DNA of 64,000 bases from Plasmodium malariae (taxonomy: Eukaryota; Apicomplexa; Aconoidasida; Haemosporida; Plasmodiidae), in NCBI RefSeq assembly GCF_900090045.1, contig NC_041785.1, positions 1,240,001-1,304,000 on the forward strand, in the 5' to 3' direction. The notes beneath the pieces are model-generated. The model ran no database searches. It was not told the origin of the DNA and saw only the letters and a list, made by a program, of their open reading frames with translations. Positions 45,007-57,500 of this stretch are shown one piece after another; the first letter of the stretch is position 1; every line of letters begins with the position of its first letter. The position numbers and the translations under genes are program-made.

Positions 45007-46433
45007 TAAAAATATACTTATTTATACCTAATTTATGCATATAAATGCCATCTTTGTTCATATTTTACTCTTTGGTTTTTTTAATAGATATTATATGTAT
45101 TATATATCACAAGTTTGTGTATATATTAATTTATGAGTTTTACTTTTTAATTTTTATTTATTTTTTTTTTTTGACTTTGCATGTTTTTATTCATAGAAAG
45201 AGGATTATTATGCTGCTGAAAAAAAAAAGGAAAATAATAAAATAACATTTATAAAAAAAATTAAATAGATACATAGTTACATTTTATTTTTGAAAATATT
45301 TTTTACTTTATTTGTTGGCTTTCGTAAAATAATATAGATATGTGTATACATATATGTGTGGTGTCATATAGAATAATGTTCCATATGTACACAAATTTTT
45401 TTTTTTTAAATTGCCTTTAATATATGATATAAATGTTGTGAGACATTAGTTTTAATATTTATTAAAATAATATTAGAATATGCTGAATAAACGATACGAC
45501 CATTTTAAATCTTACAAAATATGTTTAACTTATTAATTATCCTTTATAAAGATAAAGCGAAAAATGTGCTTTTTTTTTTTTTTTATTTTTAAAAAGTAAT
45601 ATGTATCATTAGGACAGTACATATTTGTGGTTGATTATTTACAAGCACGAAGTACTATAAAAGAACGCTTATATAGAATAAGGGAAAATTACAATAGTGT
45701 ATTCTTATTTATAAATATGAATGTACTTAAGGGATAAGCAAAAATACATAAAATGAAGGAAGCATCTATGCTTTATCTCACTATTTCACGTAAAAGAAGT
45801 TTAATACTCACATACATACATAAACACATGTACTATATAGTCTGTGCTGTACACAAATATGCACACATATCCAAAAAATGTTCTTGAACTCACTTAAATT
45901 TATAATTAATTTTCTTTTTCCAAAAATACAATTAAAAAATTAAGCATATATTGCATTTGTTTTGCATTTTATAGTCTAACTTATTTTGTGTTAAATAAAA
46001 AAACATATAAACACTAATTAAGAAGAAGGGGGGGGGGAATAAATATAATAATATTATGATAATGAAAAAATTACGTAAGTTTATATAAGGTAGTAATAAA
46101 AATTAAAATAAATGAAATAAAAACAAACATGAGCTGACATTTTTGATGTGTTTATGAAAATAAAGGTTCAAATTGTAAATTACAAATTAAACAAGTGTAC
46201 ATATATATATATATATATATTCGTACACATAAACACATATATACGGTAAATTATAACAAGGTATCACAACATTTATATAATTAAATTAAAAAGGTTAAAT
46301 TGGGTTATTGTAAAATAAAGTAAAATGGGAAAAAAAAAAAAAACATACAAATGTATATATTTACATGAGTATATATCTATATATATAATAACACTTAAAA
46401 AGGAAAAAAATAAAAACAAAAGGCTGCGACAGC
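45007..46433. other. Convergent spacer CEPT / PK4
   Basis: 3' regions of CEPT (+) and PK4 (-). AT-rich with a G9 run at about 46029..46037, unusual in this base composition, and a (TA)n tract at about 46201..46220. The frame at 45045..45245 is hydrophobic simple sequence; no gene supported. Confidence 0.7.
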
Positions 46434-49400
46434 TTAATGGGAATTTTCCAAGTTTATGCAACTTACTGAAGACTCCTTTTTTGTATTATTCGCACTAATT
46501 TCATTGTTATCATTTTTATTAAAACAGTTGTCACGTATATTAATACTATCCAGATTATTACTACCTATATTATTACTAACCACATTATTACTACGTATAT
46601 TAATGCTATCCACATCATTACTACCTACATTATTATTACTACCTATATTATTACTAACCACATTATTACTACGTATATTAATGCTATCCACATCATTACT
46701 ACCTACATTATTATTACTACCTATATTATTACTAACCACATTATTACTACGTATATTAATGCTATCCACATCATTACTACCTACATCATTATTACTACCT
46801 ATTTTGTTCGCGTCAACACCATTGCTGTACACCTTATTGATACGTGAACTATTCTGGTCAATGGTCTCATTATGAAGGTTGGAATTTTTTCCATTTGATT
46901 CAACTAAATACGGTCCATCATCGTTATTAATATCATTAAAACTAAAAGCAAAATCGGTTAGATGAGGATCCAGTAGTACTTTTATTTTACTATATAAATC
47001 TGCAGCTGATGGTCTGTCAGCAGGTTTAGGTTTAGACATTTGTAGCATTAAAATGTACCACGGGTTTAAATGAATTTTAACATAATCAGGAACAGTATAA
47101 TAATTTCGAAAGTCATTTAATCTTTTATATCTCTCCATTATAGTATTAAAACGTGGACACAGCAACTCTAGTAGTATTAAAGCTGCACTATATATGTCTG
47201 CTTTTTCATCACATAATGCTCCTCCCTCTGGTGCTGTATATCCTGGTGTTCCTATTATTTGACCTTTTAATGATATTTGACTAGTTATAGTATTGTGGTT
47301 AATTTCTGTATATATATTGTCTTTAAAAGAATCTAAATTATTTAAATCTTTTTCTCTTTTCTTTTCTTCAATAAATCGAACTAATCCTAAATCTCCTATT
47401 TTTAAAGTGTACGTGTCTGGGTCTACGAAGATATTTTCCGGTTTTAAATCTCTATGTATAAAGCATGTAGAATGAATATCTTTTAAACCTTTAATAAGCT
47501 GTTTAAATAAATCAAACTCTAATGGATGGTTCATATTTTTATCACAGTATGTAAAATGTAAAGGTTTATCACTTCTATTTGATCTATCTAGCCATTTACG
47601 AAGTGTATATCCTTTACACAATTCCATTTGTAGTAACAAAACTATTGAAAATTCTGGACCAACATTTTTTTTCTTGTAACTTTTTATTATTTTATCAGCG
47701 TTTTCCTTTAGAACTAGTTCTTCTTCATCAACTTTCTTTTTCTCTTTATTGTTGTTATTACATTCTTTTTTTTCCACATTATGTTGTGCTGGTTCATTTG
47801 TGGTAGTAGAATCACCTTTGTTACTAATATTTTTTATTTTTTTATCAACAGTTTCAACTCCATTAATTATCTTATCCTTGTTATTTATATAAGTGAAATC
47901 ATCTTTGTTACAGTTTTTAACTTCATATTCTTTCACAAAATTAGTCTTACTAGATGATATACCATTAACATTACCACTAGGCACATTCGTTTCCATTAAA
48001 TAATTTTTGCATTGTTGGGAATCATTTACTTTAGTGTCATAAGTAACATGTTTAGAATCCTTTATATGATTCAAATTACTTTTTATCGCACTTTGAATTA
48101 ACAATTCGTCTTCATTTTGAGTTGTGTCTGCGTTGATTGGAGGTCCTTTACTATAATTGCTGCTATTCGTATTAACATTATTACTTGACTGCATTTCCCC
48201 CGAAGCTGTTATTTGTGGACGTGTATTATGAGCACTCGGTTCATCATTGTCGGCAAAAACAATTAGATCTCTATCTTGTTCACTCAGATATCCATAATCA
48301 AAGGGATCAAACTCTTGAAAACTTGAACTAAAATAAGCAGTATTAATTTTCTCACGAGCAGATGGATATTTATGGTTTTTACCTTTTAATTCACCATTCT
48401 GTTTTTCTTCATAGATTATTTTTTTTTTTTTTTTTTTTTTTTTTTTCCTTTTATTTTTAATGTTTTCATTTGCATATACATTGTCTGAAAAGTTTTTATC
48501 ACTTAAAAATAATTTTTTCTTCCCATTATTAATATTATTGTTATACGTATCATTATCATAAACGTTGTAATCGTTTCTTTTATAACTTAATCCATCGTTG
48601 TCACTATAAAATTTAAATCGACGTGAATTCTTTTTTTTAATGATCTTCTTATAATTTTTTAAATCAACTCTTTTGTTCTCCCAAGACGATAATTTTTCAG
48701 AGCAAACACAATCATATTTTTTATTTTTGTTACTAAATTTCTTAAAAGAATCTTTATTCCTTTTAACTAAATTTTGTACTTCCTTCGGTAATATATGCAT
48801 GGGTAGAAATTGTGGTTCCTCACACCACCAAGTGTAATAACGCACAACATGTTTACTATATATATCTCTATTTGCTGCAATTTCACGGAAATATCTTCTT
48901 GAACTTACACTATCTAATGAACTAACTTTTAAATAAATAAATTTTACAGCATAAGTAGGAGATCCTGGTTCAAGTCTATGTGACACCTTATACACTGATC
49001 CAAATCCACCTTGTCCTATCAAAGAGATATTTTCAAAAGTTCTCATAAATCTTCCATTTTCTAAAAAATCAGCTAATGGAGCATCATAAGGAATATGAGA
49101 TGTCTGAATACTGGATAAGTTCCTTGCAGTTGAACTTTTAGTATTCATTTTTTCAGTACCATTATTTCCTATACTTTCCGTCTTACTTTTCATCTGAGTA
49201 TTTTGTTTATGTGTACTAATGTGGTCACTTTCTGTATGTTTTGAATATTTGATCTTATTTTTCTTCTCATCGTTTGTTTTATTTTCTTCATAAATATACT
49301 TCTTTAATCCATTTTTTTTTAAAAAATTGTTTTTATATTCATTATCACTACTCATACCTTGATTCTTTTTACCCGAATTACTTAAAACATTATTATTTTC

Positions 49401-52400
49401 AATGTTGTGGGTACTATTGTTTGCACTACTGTTTTCATTACTGCTGACACTGCTACTATTATGGTTAGACTTATCATTACCAGCAGCAGTTTTATTGATT
49501 TTCATAAGATGATCTACCAATGAATTTTTTTTCATAAATTTTTTATTAAAATTAGTCAGAAAGTTTATGAAGTCTTTTTTGTCAAAAGCTTTTTCATCTA
49601 TATGTTTTTGTTTCACACGATTGTGTTTCTTGTTGTCCTTTTCATTATCGGTATAATTTTTTTTATTATATTTATTTCCTAACTTGTAGTTACTTCTTAT
49701 TCTCCTTTTTAAAATAAACGGTTGTTTATATGTTACATCCTGTGATGCAGCTCTCCTTCTATAAGTATAAAACGTATCCTTTTCATTAATATAAGATTTA
49801 ATAGTTTCAATGTGTTTGTTTCTATATGAATTATTCATATTAGACATATTAGGTAAACTATATTTAGATCTATCCCCCCAGTAATGTAATGGATGTAAAT
49901 TATATTTAACATCATGAATATCAAAATATTTATTACCACTACTACTATCTGAGTCTCTTGCATGTCTAGCTAATATATCCACTAATGTTGGTTGTTCATC
50001 TTTGCCGAACTTTGTCACAATCTCTTTTTTAATATCAATACCTAATTCATTATCTGACATTATCATATGATTCTTTTCTCTTATAATATTTTTTAGTTTT
50101 AAGTTATCCTCATGCAGTAAGTTGTAGCTCATTTTTACTATATCATCATCGTATTTATATACACTGTCGCGCTCATTTTCATCATAATCTTTTAATTTTT
50201 TCCTCTTCATAATTATTTTATTATTGTTTTTTTTCTTCTTGAACATTCTGTATATAAATACAAAAGGAACAACGAATATCAGCATCACTGCATAGAACAT
50301 ACTCCAATACCATCCTTTCTTATACTTTAGGGGGGATATCTCCTTAAATTCCTGACTCCTCGAGCCATTGAATATTTTTTTTCTCCTTTTAACTAAGAAA
50401 TTGCCATTTTCTGATAACATATGTCCATAATTAAAATTGTTAAAATCTTTGTTGTTAAAAGCAAAAGCATTTTGAATAACCCTATATAAATTTGACAACA
50501 AAAAGCAGTCCTCTTGACTAGTATAATTATTGAATATCTTATCCCATATATTTAACACAGAACAATAATCAAAGCATATTTCATTTTCTTCAAAATACAA
50601 ATCAATAAATTCTTTTACATATTCGCATATGTGGATAGGACCATTACCCGTGTTACTATTAATATTATTTATACTTTCATCATTATAATAAGAATAACTC
50701 AAATGTTTTTGCCTGTCTAATCCTGGTAAATAAAACAAGAATTGTTGTTTCGTCTTATGATACTCACGTATTAAGTATTTCATCTTGTATATATAATTTA
50801 TAGGTATCTTTTTATTTTTATCATAAATAAAAATTATATTGGATAAAAGATATCTTATATCCTTCTCGATAGATGTTATATTTACAGATATATTATTTAG
50901 TCGGTGTAATATTTTTTTGCCATAATGTATATTCTCATCAAAATCATATGAAACCTTTTTTTCATCATTATATTTGGTATAATCATTAGATGAAAAAGGT
51001 AAAAACAATGTATTCTCTTTGTTAAAATTAAGAGAGCCATATGTAAATTTTTTTAGATTATTATATTCTGGAAACATCTTTCCATTCTGTTTCATAATCA
51101 AATCTAACGTAAAAATATTTGAAGCAGATTTAAACTTCAAAGCAAAAACAGAAGATATTGCCTCTGAGAAAATAAAAATTTTGGACTTGACATTAGTATT
51201 TGCTTTATTCATTTTATTTTGCAATTCATTTTCCAAATCGTTTTCATAATTTGTTTCTATAATACCTATCCCTTCATCATTTACACTATTTATATTTTTA
51301 GAAATACTATAAGCTTTGTTCATTTTATCTACTTCTAACGGTCTTAATATCAGCTTATTACCCATAATTTCAATTAATGTATTAATAAATGATATATCTT
51401 CTTTATGACTATCAGTTATAAAAATGGATCCAACATCAACCCAAGTTGTTATCCATTTTTTTTTCAATGTCTTTTCATCAACTGCTTCAATAATCCATTT
51501 AACAATACTAATTTGCAATTGTCTCTTTTCTGTTTTCTTTCTCCTCTTTTTTTTTTTTTTTTTCTTCTTCTTTTTCATTACTTCTAAAATGGTATTATAA
51601 GAATGCATTTTTAGAAAATTCCTTTTATTTATTCTCATAAACGATTTTCTAATTGGGAATTTTCTCCCTTCCCTTAAGACATTTCGCACATTCTTTAATT
51701 TTATTTTCCACTTGTCTTTGGTGTCATCGACATTATTATGATTACTATTGATTTTGCTATTAGTGTTACCTTTACTATTACTATTGCTACTGTTATGGGA
51801 GTCGTTATCACCAATGTTTTTATCATTAGTAACCTTTCCCCCTTTGAATGTATCCTTTGACGAATGTTTGTCCAATTTTTGTCCTGTGTGATATTCATTC
51901 ACTGTATCATTTGAACTAAGTAATGTGTTATTTTCATCCCTTCTCAAAATCTGTTTATTATTGATTTTTTCACTATGAATGCCATAGATAATGTTACTCT
52001 TATTATGCTCTTTTTCTATTATATCGTTATATAGAGGATAAATTTCATATCGATTTTTATATTGATTTTCATTTCCATCTTCATATCCATCATAATCCTC
52101 TTCCTTAGGATCATCTAATTTATCTTTATGTCCATTTTCATCCTCACCAACAATTTTGTCATAACGTTCGCTTTCAACTTCTTTATCCCTAATTTCGCTT
52201 TTATAATTTGAACTTTGGATATTATTATCGTATTCGCTTAATTGTTCATTTTCTAAAGCATGCTCATTTTCGTTTGAAATATTTTTTATTATTTTTTCGT
52301 TCTTTCGATTTAATAAAGTTGCGTTTGCTCCTTTACTCAATATATAATCATATGTTTCATCGTATTCCTTTATGACGTTTCCTGTATCATAATCTATATT

Positions 52401-54587
52401 AATTATACTTGAATGTCTAGATCCCATGAATACTATATTTGGAAAAAGCGGAGATTTGAATGGAGAATTATTAACAACATCTTTAATATTTATATTTAAA
52501 GACATTGCCTCATTATCTTCATTCACATAATATAAATCTCCACTATAATTTGAAAGCAACTTTTTAGTTATATTCTTACCTTTTTTTAATTTTTCATTAT
52601 AATTTTTCTTCTTAAAATCCTTAACACGGTCTTGAAGCAATTTTTTTTTACCATCTATAAGAGTATACTTATGAGCATTTATTTTGGATATATCAAAATA
52701 TTTCCTATATTGTAGCCTTTTCATTGCCCTTAGTTTTAATGTTAATTCCTGATCTATGTCAACTTTGCTTTCTGTAAAATTATCCTTAAAAGTAAAGTTA
52801 TCCCCACTTTCGTCTTTTATAGCTTTATAATGAGAACCTTCTTCTTTTTTGTTATCATCAAAATTTAAATAATCATGTATGCTCTTCACAATCTTATATT
52901 TCCAGTAATAAGTTCCATCTGTAGAAACCTTATATATATGTCCAGATGCATCCAAAACTATAAGATCATATATATATGTAGACTCATCATATTTGTATTG
53001 ACCATAGAAATATTTATTTCTCGAATATTTCGTTAAATTCATTTCATTTTTATTCTTATTATCCGGATATGGAAATAAGATATTTTTATTCCCTAAATTG
53101 TTACCACTAGGAAAAACTTCTATATTCTTATTTAAACCTTTTCCCTTTAAGACTATTATATCATCCCCATTTAATATATTTTCACTATTATTCGTGATAT
53201 TCAACTTATTACTAAAAATATTTTCTTCTTTTTTCTTACACACGGTAAAATTGTCTTTTTTTTCACTCTCCGATAAGTTGTTCATTTCGTTTCGGTCAAA
53301 AAAATCAGATCTCTCGTTACTATTATTTTGCTTCAAAGACTTTACAAAATCCTTCTTATTACCTATTTCATAATTTACATTATTATTCGTAAATAAATCA
53401 CCATTTTTTTCTTCTTTTAGAAGTCTTTTGTAGATTTTATTATCCTTTGTATAGTCCAAACATTTATACGTTCGTAATCCCCAATGTGCAAATTTACTTT
53501 TTAATATTTCCAAGTTTTTTATTTCATTATCGCATTGGTACATATTAGCCCCTACATTATTGTAATTGAACAGATAATGTATATTGTTATAATTTTTATC
53601 ATCATCAGAATAAACGTTATCCTCCCTATACAAAATGTTTTCTTGCCCACTGCAGTACGCATTTCCCCTATTAACATATTCATAAATATTATTATTATTA
53701 TCAACATTATTACAATTACTTGAAGAACGTTTATAACATGTTTCATATATTCCCTTATTTCTTTTATCTCTGTATACTATATCATTTAACCTGTTATATG
53801 AATACGTAGAACAAATTTCATTATTATTATTATTATTATGTAAGCAATTATTATCTTCGACACGACTTTCATTACTTGAAGTAATATTACTACGGTTCAT
53901 AAAATTTGTTTTATGATAATTCACATATTTATTTTTCATATTAATATAATTATCCACATTTGTTAATTTCTCTATACTTTCAATTTTCTCAAATATATTT
54001 TTTAAATTATTTAAAATCATTTCATTCATTTTTGTTTTAAATATATAATTTTCCACATTCTTGCCATTACATTTTTTGCTTATAGGATTCCTATTTTCAA
54101 TAGCATATTCTTTAATATTTTTACTTATTTTGTTCCTCCTATTAACCGTACAACCGTCTTTTATATTTACATTTTTACAACTCCCACCTTGTGTCATTTC
54201 TATATCATAATATTCGTCATCCTCATTTATTTTCCTTTCTTTGACTAAAAAATTATAATAATTCATTATGATATTTCTGGAGTCATATTTATCATTACTG
54301 GTATAAATTATAACACTATAAAGTTTGAGGTCTCTTGATAAAATATTAAGTACATAATTATGTATATCCCTTATGGTATATGCTTCTCTTATATTTGAAA
54401 ATAAAAATTTGCTTTGAAAAAAACATATAAAAAGTAAAAGACAAAAATATAAAATAATATATATTTTCGGATTTATTGAAAATCCATTTAAAATCTTTAA
54501 AAAAAAAAAAAAAAAAACTTTTACACATTCAAAATATTTATGTAATACTTTGTTCTCGTTTCTTTCTTCTTTATATATGATTGTCAA
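46434..54587 (-). CDS. PK4: PERK-like eIF2alpha kinase PK4 (start unresolved)
   Basis: ER stress-type kinase that phosphorylates eIF2alpha; in Plasmodium it controls blood-stage translation arrest and is linked to artemisinin latency. Numbering from codon 54587 (a TTG): a hydrophobic segment at about 44-65 acts as signal/anchor, then a ~1350-residue Asn/Lys-rich luminal part, a membrane helix at about 1427-1450 (YWSMFYAVMLIFVVPFVFIY), then the kinase. N-lobe: IGQGGFGSVYK (about 1856) and AVKFIYLK (Lys about 1883). A ~380-residue insert follows, then QMELCKGYTLRKWL, FIHRDLKPEN (His about 2378), KIGDLGLVRF (DLG, not DFG) and GTPGYTAPEG. The C-terminal tail has 26-residue repeats. There is no in-frame ATG before residue ~107. 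A possible first exon is 54876..54844 spliced to 54494 (GTAAAA donor, poly-T/AAAG acceptor, phase 0), giving MTVINLFFLHF before ILNGFSINPK. Confidence 0.93.
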   Translation of the reverse strand: MTIIYKEERNENKVLHKYFECVKVFFFFFLKILNGFSINPKIYIILYFCLLLFICFFQSKFLFSNIREAYTIRDIHNYVLNILSRDLKLYSVIIYTSNDKYDSRNIIMNYYNFLVKERKINEDDEYYDIEMTQGGSCKNVNIKDGCTVNRRNKISKNIKEYAIENRNPISKKCNGKNVENYIFKTKMNEMILNNLKNIFEKIESIEKLTNVDNYINMKNKYVNYHKTNFMNRSNITSSNESRVEDNNCLHNNNNNNEICSTYSYNRLNDIVYRDKRNKGIYETCYKRSSSNCNNVDNNNNIYEYVNRGNAYCSGQENILYREDNVYSDDDKNYNNIHYLFNYNNVGANMYQCDNEIKNLEILKSKFAHWGLRTYKCLDYTKDNKIYKRLLKEEKNGDLFTNNNVNYEIGNKKDFVKSLKQNNSNERSDFFDRNEMNNLSESEKKDNFTVCKKKEENIFSNKLNITNNSENILNGDDIIVLKGKGLNKNIEVFPSGNNLGNKNILFPYPDNKNKNEMNLTKYSRNKYFYGQYKYDESTYIYDLIVLDASGHIYKVSTDGTYYWKYKIVKSIHDYLNFDDNKKEEGSHYKAIKDESGDNFTFKDNFTESKVDIDQELTLKLRAMKRLQYRKYFDISKINAHKYTLIDGKKKLLQDRVKDFKKKNYNEKLKKGKNITKKLLSNYSGDLYYVNEDNEAMSLNINIKDVVNNSPFKSPLFPNIVFMGSRHSSIINIDYDTGNVIKEYDETYDYILSKGANATLLNRKNEKIIKNISNENEHALENEQLSEYDNNIQSSNYKSEIRDKEVESERYDKIVGEDENGHKDKLDDPKEEDYDGYEDGNENQYKNRYEIYPLYNDIIEKEHNKSNIIYGIHSEKINNKQILRRDENNTLLSSNDTVNEYHTGQKLDKHSSKDTFKGGKVTNDKNIGDNDSHNSSNSNSKGNTNSKINSNHNNVDDTKDKWKIKLKNVRNVLREGRKFPIRKSFMRINKRNFLKMHSYNTILEVMKKKKKKKKKKRRKKTEKRQLQISIVKWIIEAVDEKTLKKKWITTWVDVGSIFITDSHKEDISFINTLIEIMGNKLILRPLEVDKMNKAYSISKNINSVNDEGIGIIETNYENDLENELQNKMNKANTNVKSKIFIFSEAISSVFALKFKSASNIFTLDLIMKQNGKMFPEYNNLKKFTYGSLNFNKENTLFLPFSSNDYTKYNDEKKVSYDFDENIHYGKKILHRLNNISVNITSIEKDIRYLLSNIIFIYDKNKKIPINYIYKMKYLIREYHKTKQQFLFYLPGLDRQKHLSYSYYNDESINNINSNTGNGPIHICEYVKEFIDLYFEENEICFDYCSVLNIWDKIFNNYTSQEDCFLLSNLYRVIQNAFAFNNKDFNNFNYGHMLSENGNFLVKRRKKIFNGSRSQEFKEISPLKYKKGWYWSMFYAVMLIFVVPFVFIYRMFKKKKNNNKIIMKRKKLKDYDENERDSVYKYDDDIVKMSYNLLHEDNLKLKNIIREKNHMIMSDNELGIDIKKEIVTKFGKDEQPTLVDILARHARDSDSSSGNKYFDIHDVKYNLHPLHYWGDRSKYSLPNMSNMNNSYRNKHIETIKSYINEKDTFYTYRRRAASQDVTYKQPFILKRRIRSNYKLGNKYNKKNYTDNEKDNKKHNRVKQKHIDEKAFDKKDFINFLTNFNKKFMKKNSLVDHLMKINKTAAGNDKSNHNSSSVSSNENSSANNSTHNIENNNVLSNSGKKNQGMSSDNEYKNNFLKKNGLKKYIYEENKTNDEKKNKIKYSKHTESDHISTHKQNTQMKSKTESIGNNGTEKMNTKSSTARNLSSIQTSHIPYDAPLADFLENGRFMRTFENISLIGQGGFGSVYKVSHRLEPGSPTYAVKFIYLKVSSLDSVSSRRYFREIAANRDIYSKHVVRYYTWWCEEPQFLPMHILPKEVQNLVKRNKDSFKKFSNKNKKYDCVCSEKLSSWENKRVDLKNYKKIIKKKNSRRFKFYSDNDGLSYKRNDYNVYDNDTYNNNINNGKKKLFLSDKNFSDNVYANENIKNKRKKKKKKKKKIIYEEKQNGELKGKNHKYPSAREKINTAYFSSSFQEFDPFDYGYLSEQDRDLIVFADNDEPSAHNTRPQITASGEMQSSNNVNTNSSNYSKGPPINADTTQNEDELLIQSAIKSNLNHIKDSKHVTYDTKVNDSQQCKNYLMETNVPSGNVNGISSSKTNFVKEYEVKNCNKDDFTYINNKDKIINGVETVDKKIKNISNKGDSTTTNEPAQHNVEKKECNNNNKEKKKVDEEELVLKENADKIIKSYKKKNVGPEFSIVLLLQMELCKGYTLRKWLDRSNRSDKPLHFTYCDKNMNHPLEFDLFKQLIKGLKDIHSTCFIHRDLKPENIFVDPDTYTLKIGDLGLVRFIEEKKREKDLNNLDSFKDNIYTEINHNTITSQISLKGQIIGTPGYTAPEGGALCDEKADIYSAALILLELLCPRFNTIMERYKRLNDFRNYYTVPDYVKIHLNPWYILMLQMSKPKPADRPSAADLYSKIKVLLDPHLTDFAFSFNDINNDDGPYLVESNGKNSNLHNETIDQNSSRINKVYSNGVDANKIGSNNDVGSNDVDSINIRSNNVVSNNIGSNNNVGSNDVDSINIRSNNVVSNNIGSNNNVGSNDVDSINIRSNNVVSNNIGSNNLDSINIRDNCFNKNDNNEISANNTKKESSVSCINLENSH
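46564..46800 (-). repeat. 78-bp coding repeat in PK4 C-terminal tail
   Basis: Three near-identical 78-bp units starting at 46564, 46642 and 46720 code 26-residue Asn/Ser/Val repeats (cores VGSNDVDSINIRS and NNVVSNNIGS); partial copies flank them. They come after the kinase domain and are unlikely to be catalytic. The opposite strand is open through the array. Confidence 0.92.
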
Positions 54588-57500
54588 AATTTTAAAATAT
54601 TCTTTATTAAAAAAATAGTTTCACTTTATTATAATTATAATTAACTTTAATAAGGTTTTAAAAAGATATATTTTCTTTCAATATTATACGTGCAACAAGT
54701 AAATACAATAAATAATTCTTAATTATAGTATTTAAAAGGAATATATATTTGTTATCTTTATTTATGCTAATGCATTTTTCTATAATGCACATATTAATAA
54801 CTTTGCCTTTATGTACATGAGCATCAATAATAATCCTTTTTACAAAATGTAGAAAGAAAAGATTAATAACTGTCATATATGTATTTGAATTTTTTTTTAT
54901 ATTTTTCTAACAAATGTGTATATATATATATGTATGTATACGTATATGTACGCATATATACATACAATAAACCCCTTTTTTATTTCTTTGTTATGCTTCT
55001 CTACCCTTGAGTATTTTCTCAATATAAATAAGAGATATTTTTTATGCTCTAACTTCTTTCTTCTACGAGATATTCATAAATTTATGTAATATAAGGTATA
55101 AATTAACAAATTATACGTTGTATATTTAATAACAATTGTAAGTATATAAATAATAATATATATGGGTATTATAAAAAATGTAACTAATTATTGCATTCTA
55201 TTTATTATTTTTATATATAATTATAATCAATATTATATTTCAAGTAACAATAACTACTTTTTCATATAAACGTTATATTTTACACTTGAAAATAAATCAA
55301 ATTTTTCTAATCATTGTCTTTTACTAAATTAACGTTTCCATATTCAAAATTATCTTTTTAACTGGCAAATAATCTTTTTCTTTGCTAGGTTACTTTTATG
55401 AACTATTATGCTTCTCTTGTATATTATCATAAAAATTCGATATAATTCTTAGGCCAAATTTGGTAGTTCTGTGTATTTCAGAAAATAACAAAGTTCTTTT
55501 AAACAATATAAATATATAATTCTCTTCAAATAATAATTTTCTTAATCATATAATAAAAAATAATGTATTTATAGATCTTCCAAATATAATTTTTTATATT
55601 TCACATATATATTTTTTTTTTTTTTTTTCGCTATCATACTGAATTTATTTTGCTAAATGATAATTTAGCCCTCCGCTGTTTTTGGTAATCATCATCAGAA
55701 TATTAATATTTTAAGAAAAATTTTGTATATTTCACCTTCTAACACAATGGAATTAATGGTAGAAACAACATTAATGTAATTATAATTATTTAAATTTTTT
55801 TTAAATCATTCGAAATGTTTGCAAAGCATATAATAAATCTCTATATTAATTAAGGCTCCTCTAAATTTTTTATAAAAGAGAACGAGGAATATTTCCAAAA
55901 TAAATGAACAATATATATAATTTGAATTACATTTAAAAGGGAAAAAGGAAAATTTAAAAAGAAAAAAGAACAAAAAACACGCTGCTAACTTTTGAAAAAG
56001 AAAATGTGTTTTTTAAACAGAGTTTCATATATTTCAAAAATGTTAACAAATAATAAAATAAAATATTTAATCTGTTATATATATAATTATAAGTATGATC
56101 CAATTATCAATTTTTTTTATTGTTCTTGTAACCTTTTTAAATGTTCATAATTCTTCCTCAAATTCTTTTATATCTTTTGAAAATTTTTGTATACTTCTTA
56201 CATGTACAAAAGTATATTCCTGTTACAAATGTAATGGATTAATCTTTTCAACAATTTTAACAATTTAATTTTTATCTTTTCAAACTCTCTTCGTGCATTA
56301 AGATACTTTTTATTGAGACAAAATGAACATTAAAAAAAAAAAATTGTTATATATATATATATAATTCACGTAAAAGGTTATTACTTATTCTTGCTTATTT
56401 CTAATCTGAAACATAAGCAAATAATGCATATAATTTAAAAAGAAGGAAATGAAAAGAAAAATAGTAAGTTAAAAGGAAATATTAGGAAAGTGTGGAAGTA
56501 ATATGGGAAAAAAACAAATTCCTTTGCCCATATCAACACAAAATATATTATTTATATAAAATGCACAATACAATTATAATAACGTATAAATTCCTTTAGT
56601 ATTTAGATTTTTACATATTTCACAAGAGAAAGTGTTCACAAGAGTACCATTCAAAATTACAAAAAATAAAACAAAATTAGTAAAGTTATTAGCATTAGCG
56701 CTACAATAAAAATATTTTTGAATTTACACTAAATGTAAATTCGATCATAGTAAAAATATTTATTTATTTATTTATTTTTTATTATAATTTTAAAATGATA
56801 TTACTTAAACATTAAATCAAATAAAATTAGATTAATTTTCTTTTCTTTTTTTTAATTCATTAACTTGCCTAAAATAAATTAGATTCATTTATATATATAT
56901 ATATATATGTAAATTTTTCTTTGTTGTGCACATTCTTTTGAGTATTATATAATCCATTCTGTAGCACCTATACCATATTATTATACTTCAGCTTGCAATG
57001 AAACTTTAAATATGTGTTTTAAACCTTCCAAATTATTATCCTTTTATTGAGTTCATTATTTTAAAAATATATATATATAAATTAGAAAAATAATCTTTTA
57101 AAAGTATTTTTAATAAGTTTTTAATGACCTAAATAAATGAAAAAACTGATTCAGCATATTTCAAATAAGCCAAAGGTCTGTTAAAAAATATACATTAAAT
57201 CTTTTTTTTTTTTTTTTTTATCTGTGTATTTCTGAAGAAGTTTATTAAGAACAAGAAATTTTAAAAATTTTATGTGAAATTGTAGTATCACTTTTATGGT
57301 ATATACTTTCACCTTATTTTAATCGTTTTAATAAAATATCTTACTATCTTAAGATTTTATTAGAACAGAATTTATTACATTGAATTTTTTCCTTTTTTTG
57401 TTAAGGTATTCAAGGCAAAATGTAAAGTTATATTAAAATACATAATAAACTCTTTCATCTCTACTGAAATTGAATAAAGAAAAATTCTATAAATACAAAT

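Noticed and set aside
46456..46875. 139-codon top-strand frame under the PK4 tail
   Set aside because: Leu/Ile/Thr repeat translation of the 78-bp PK4 repeat on the wrong strand.
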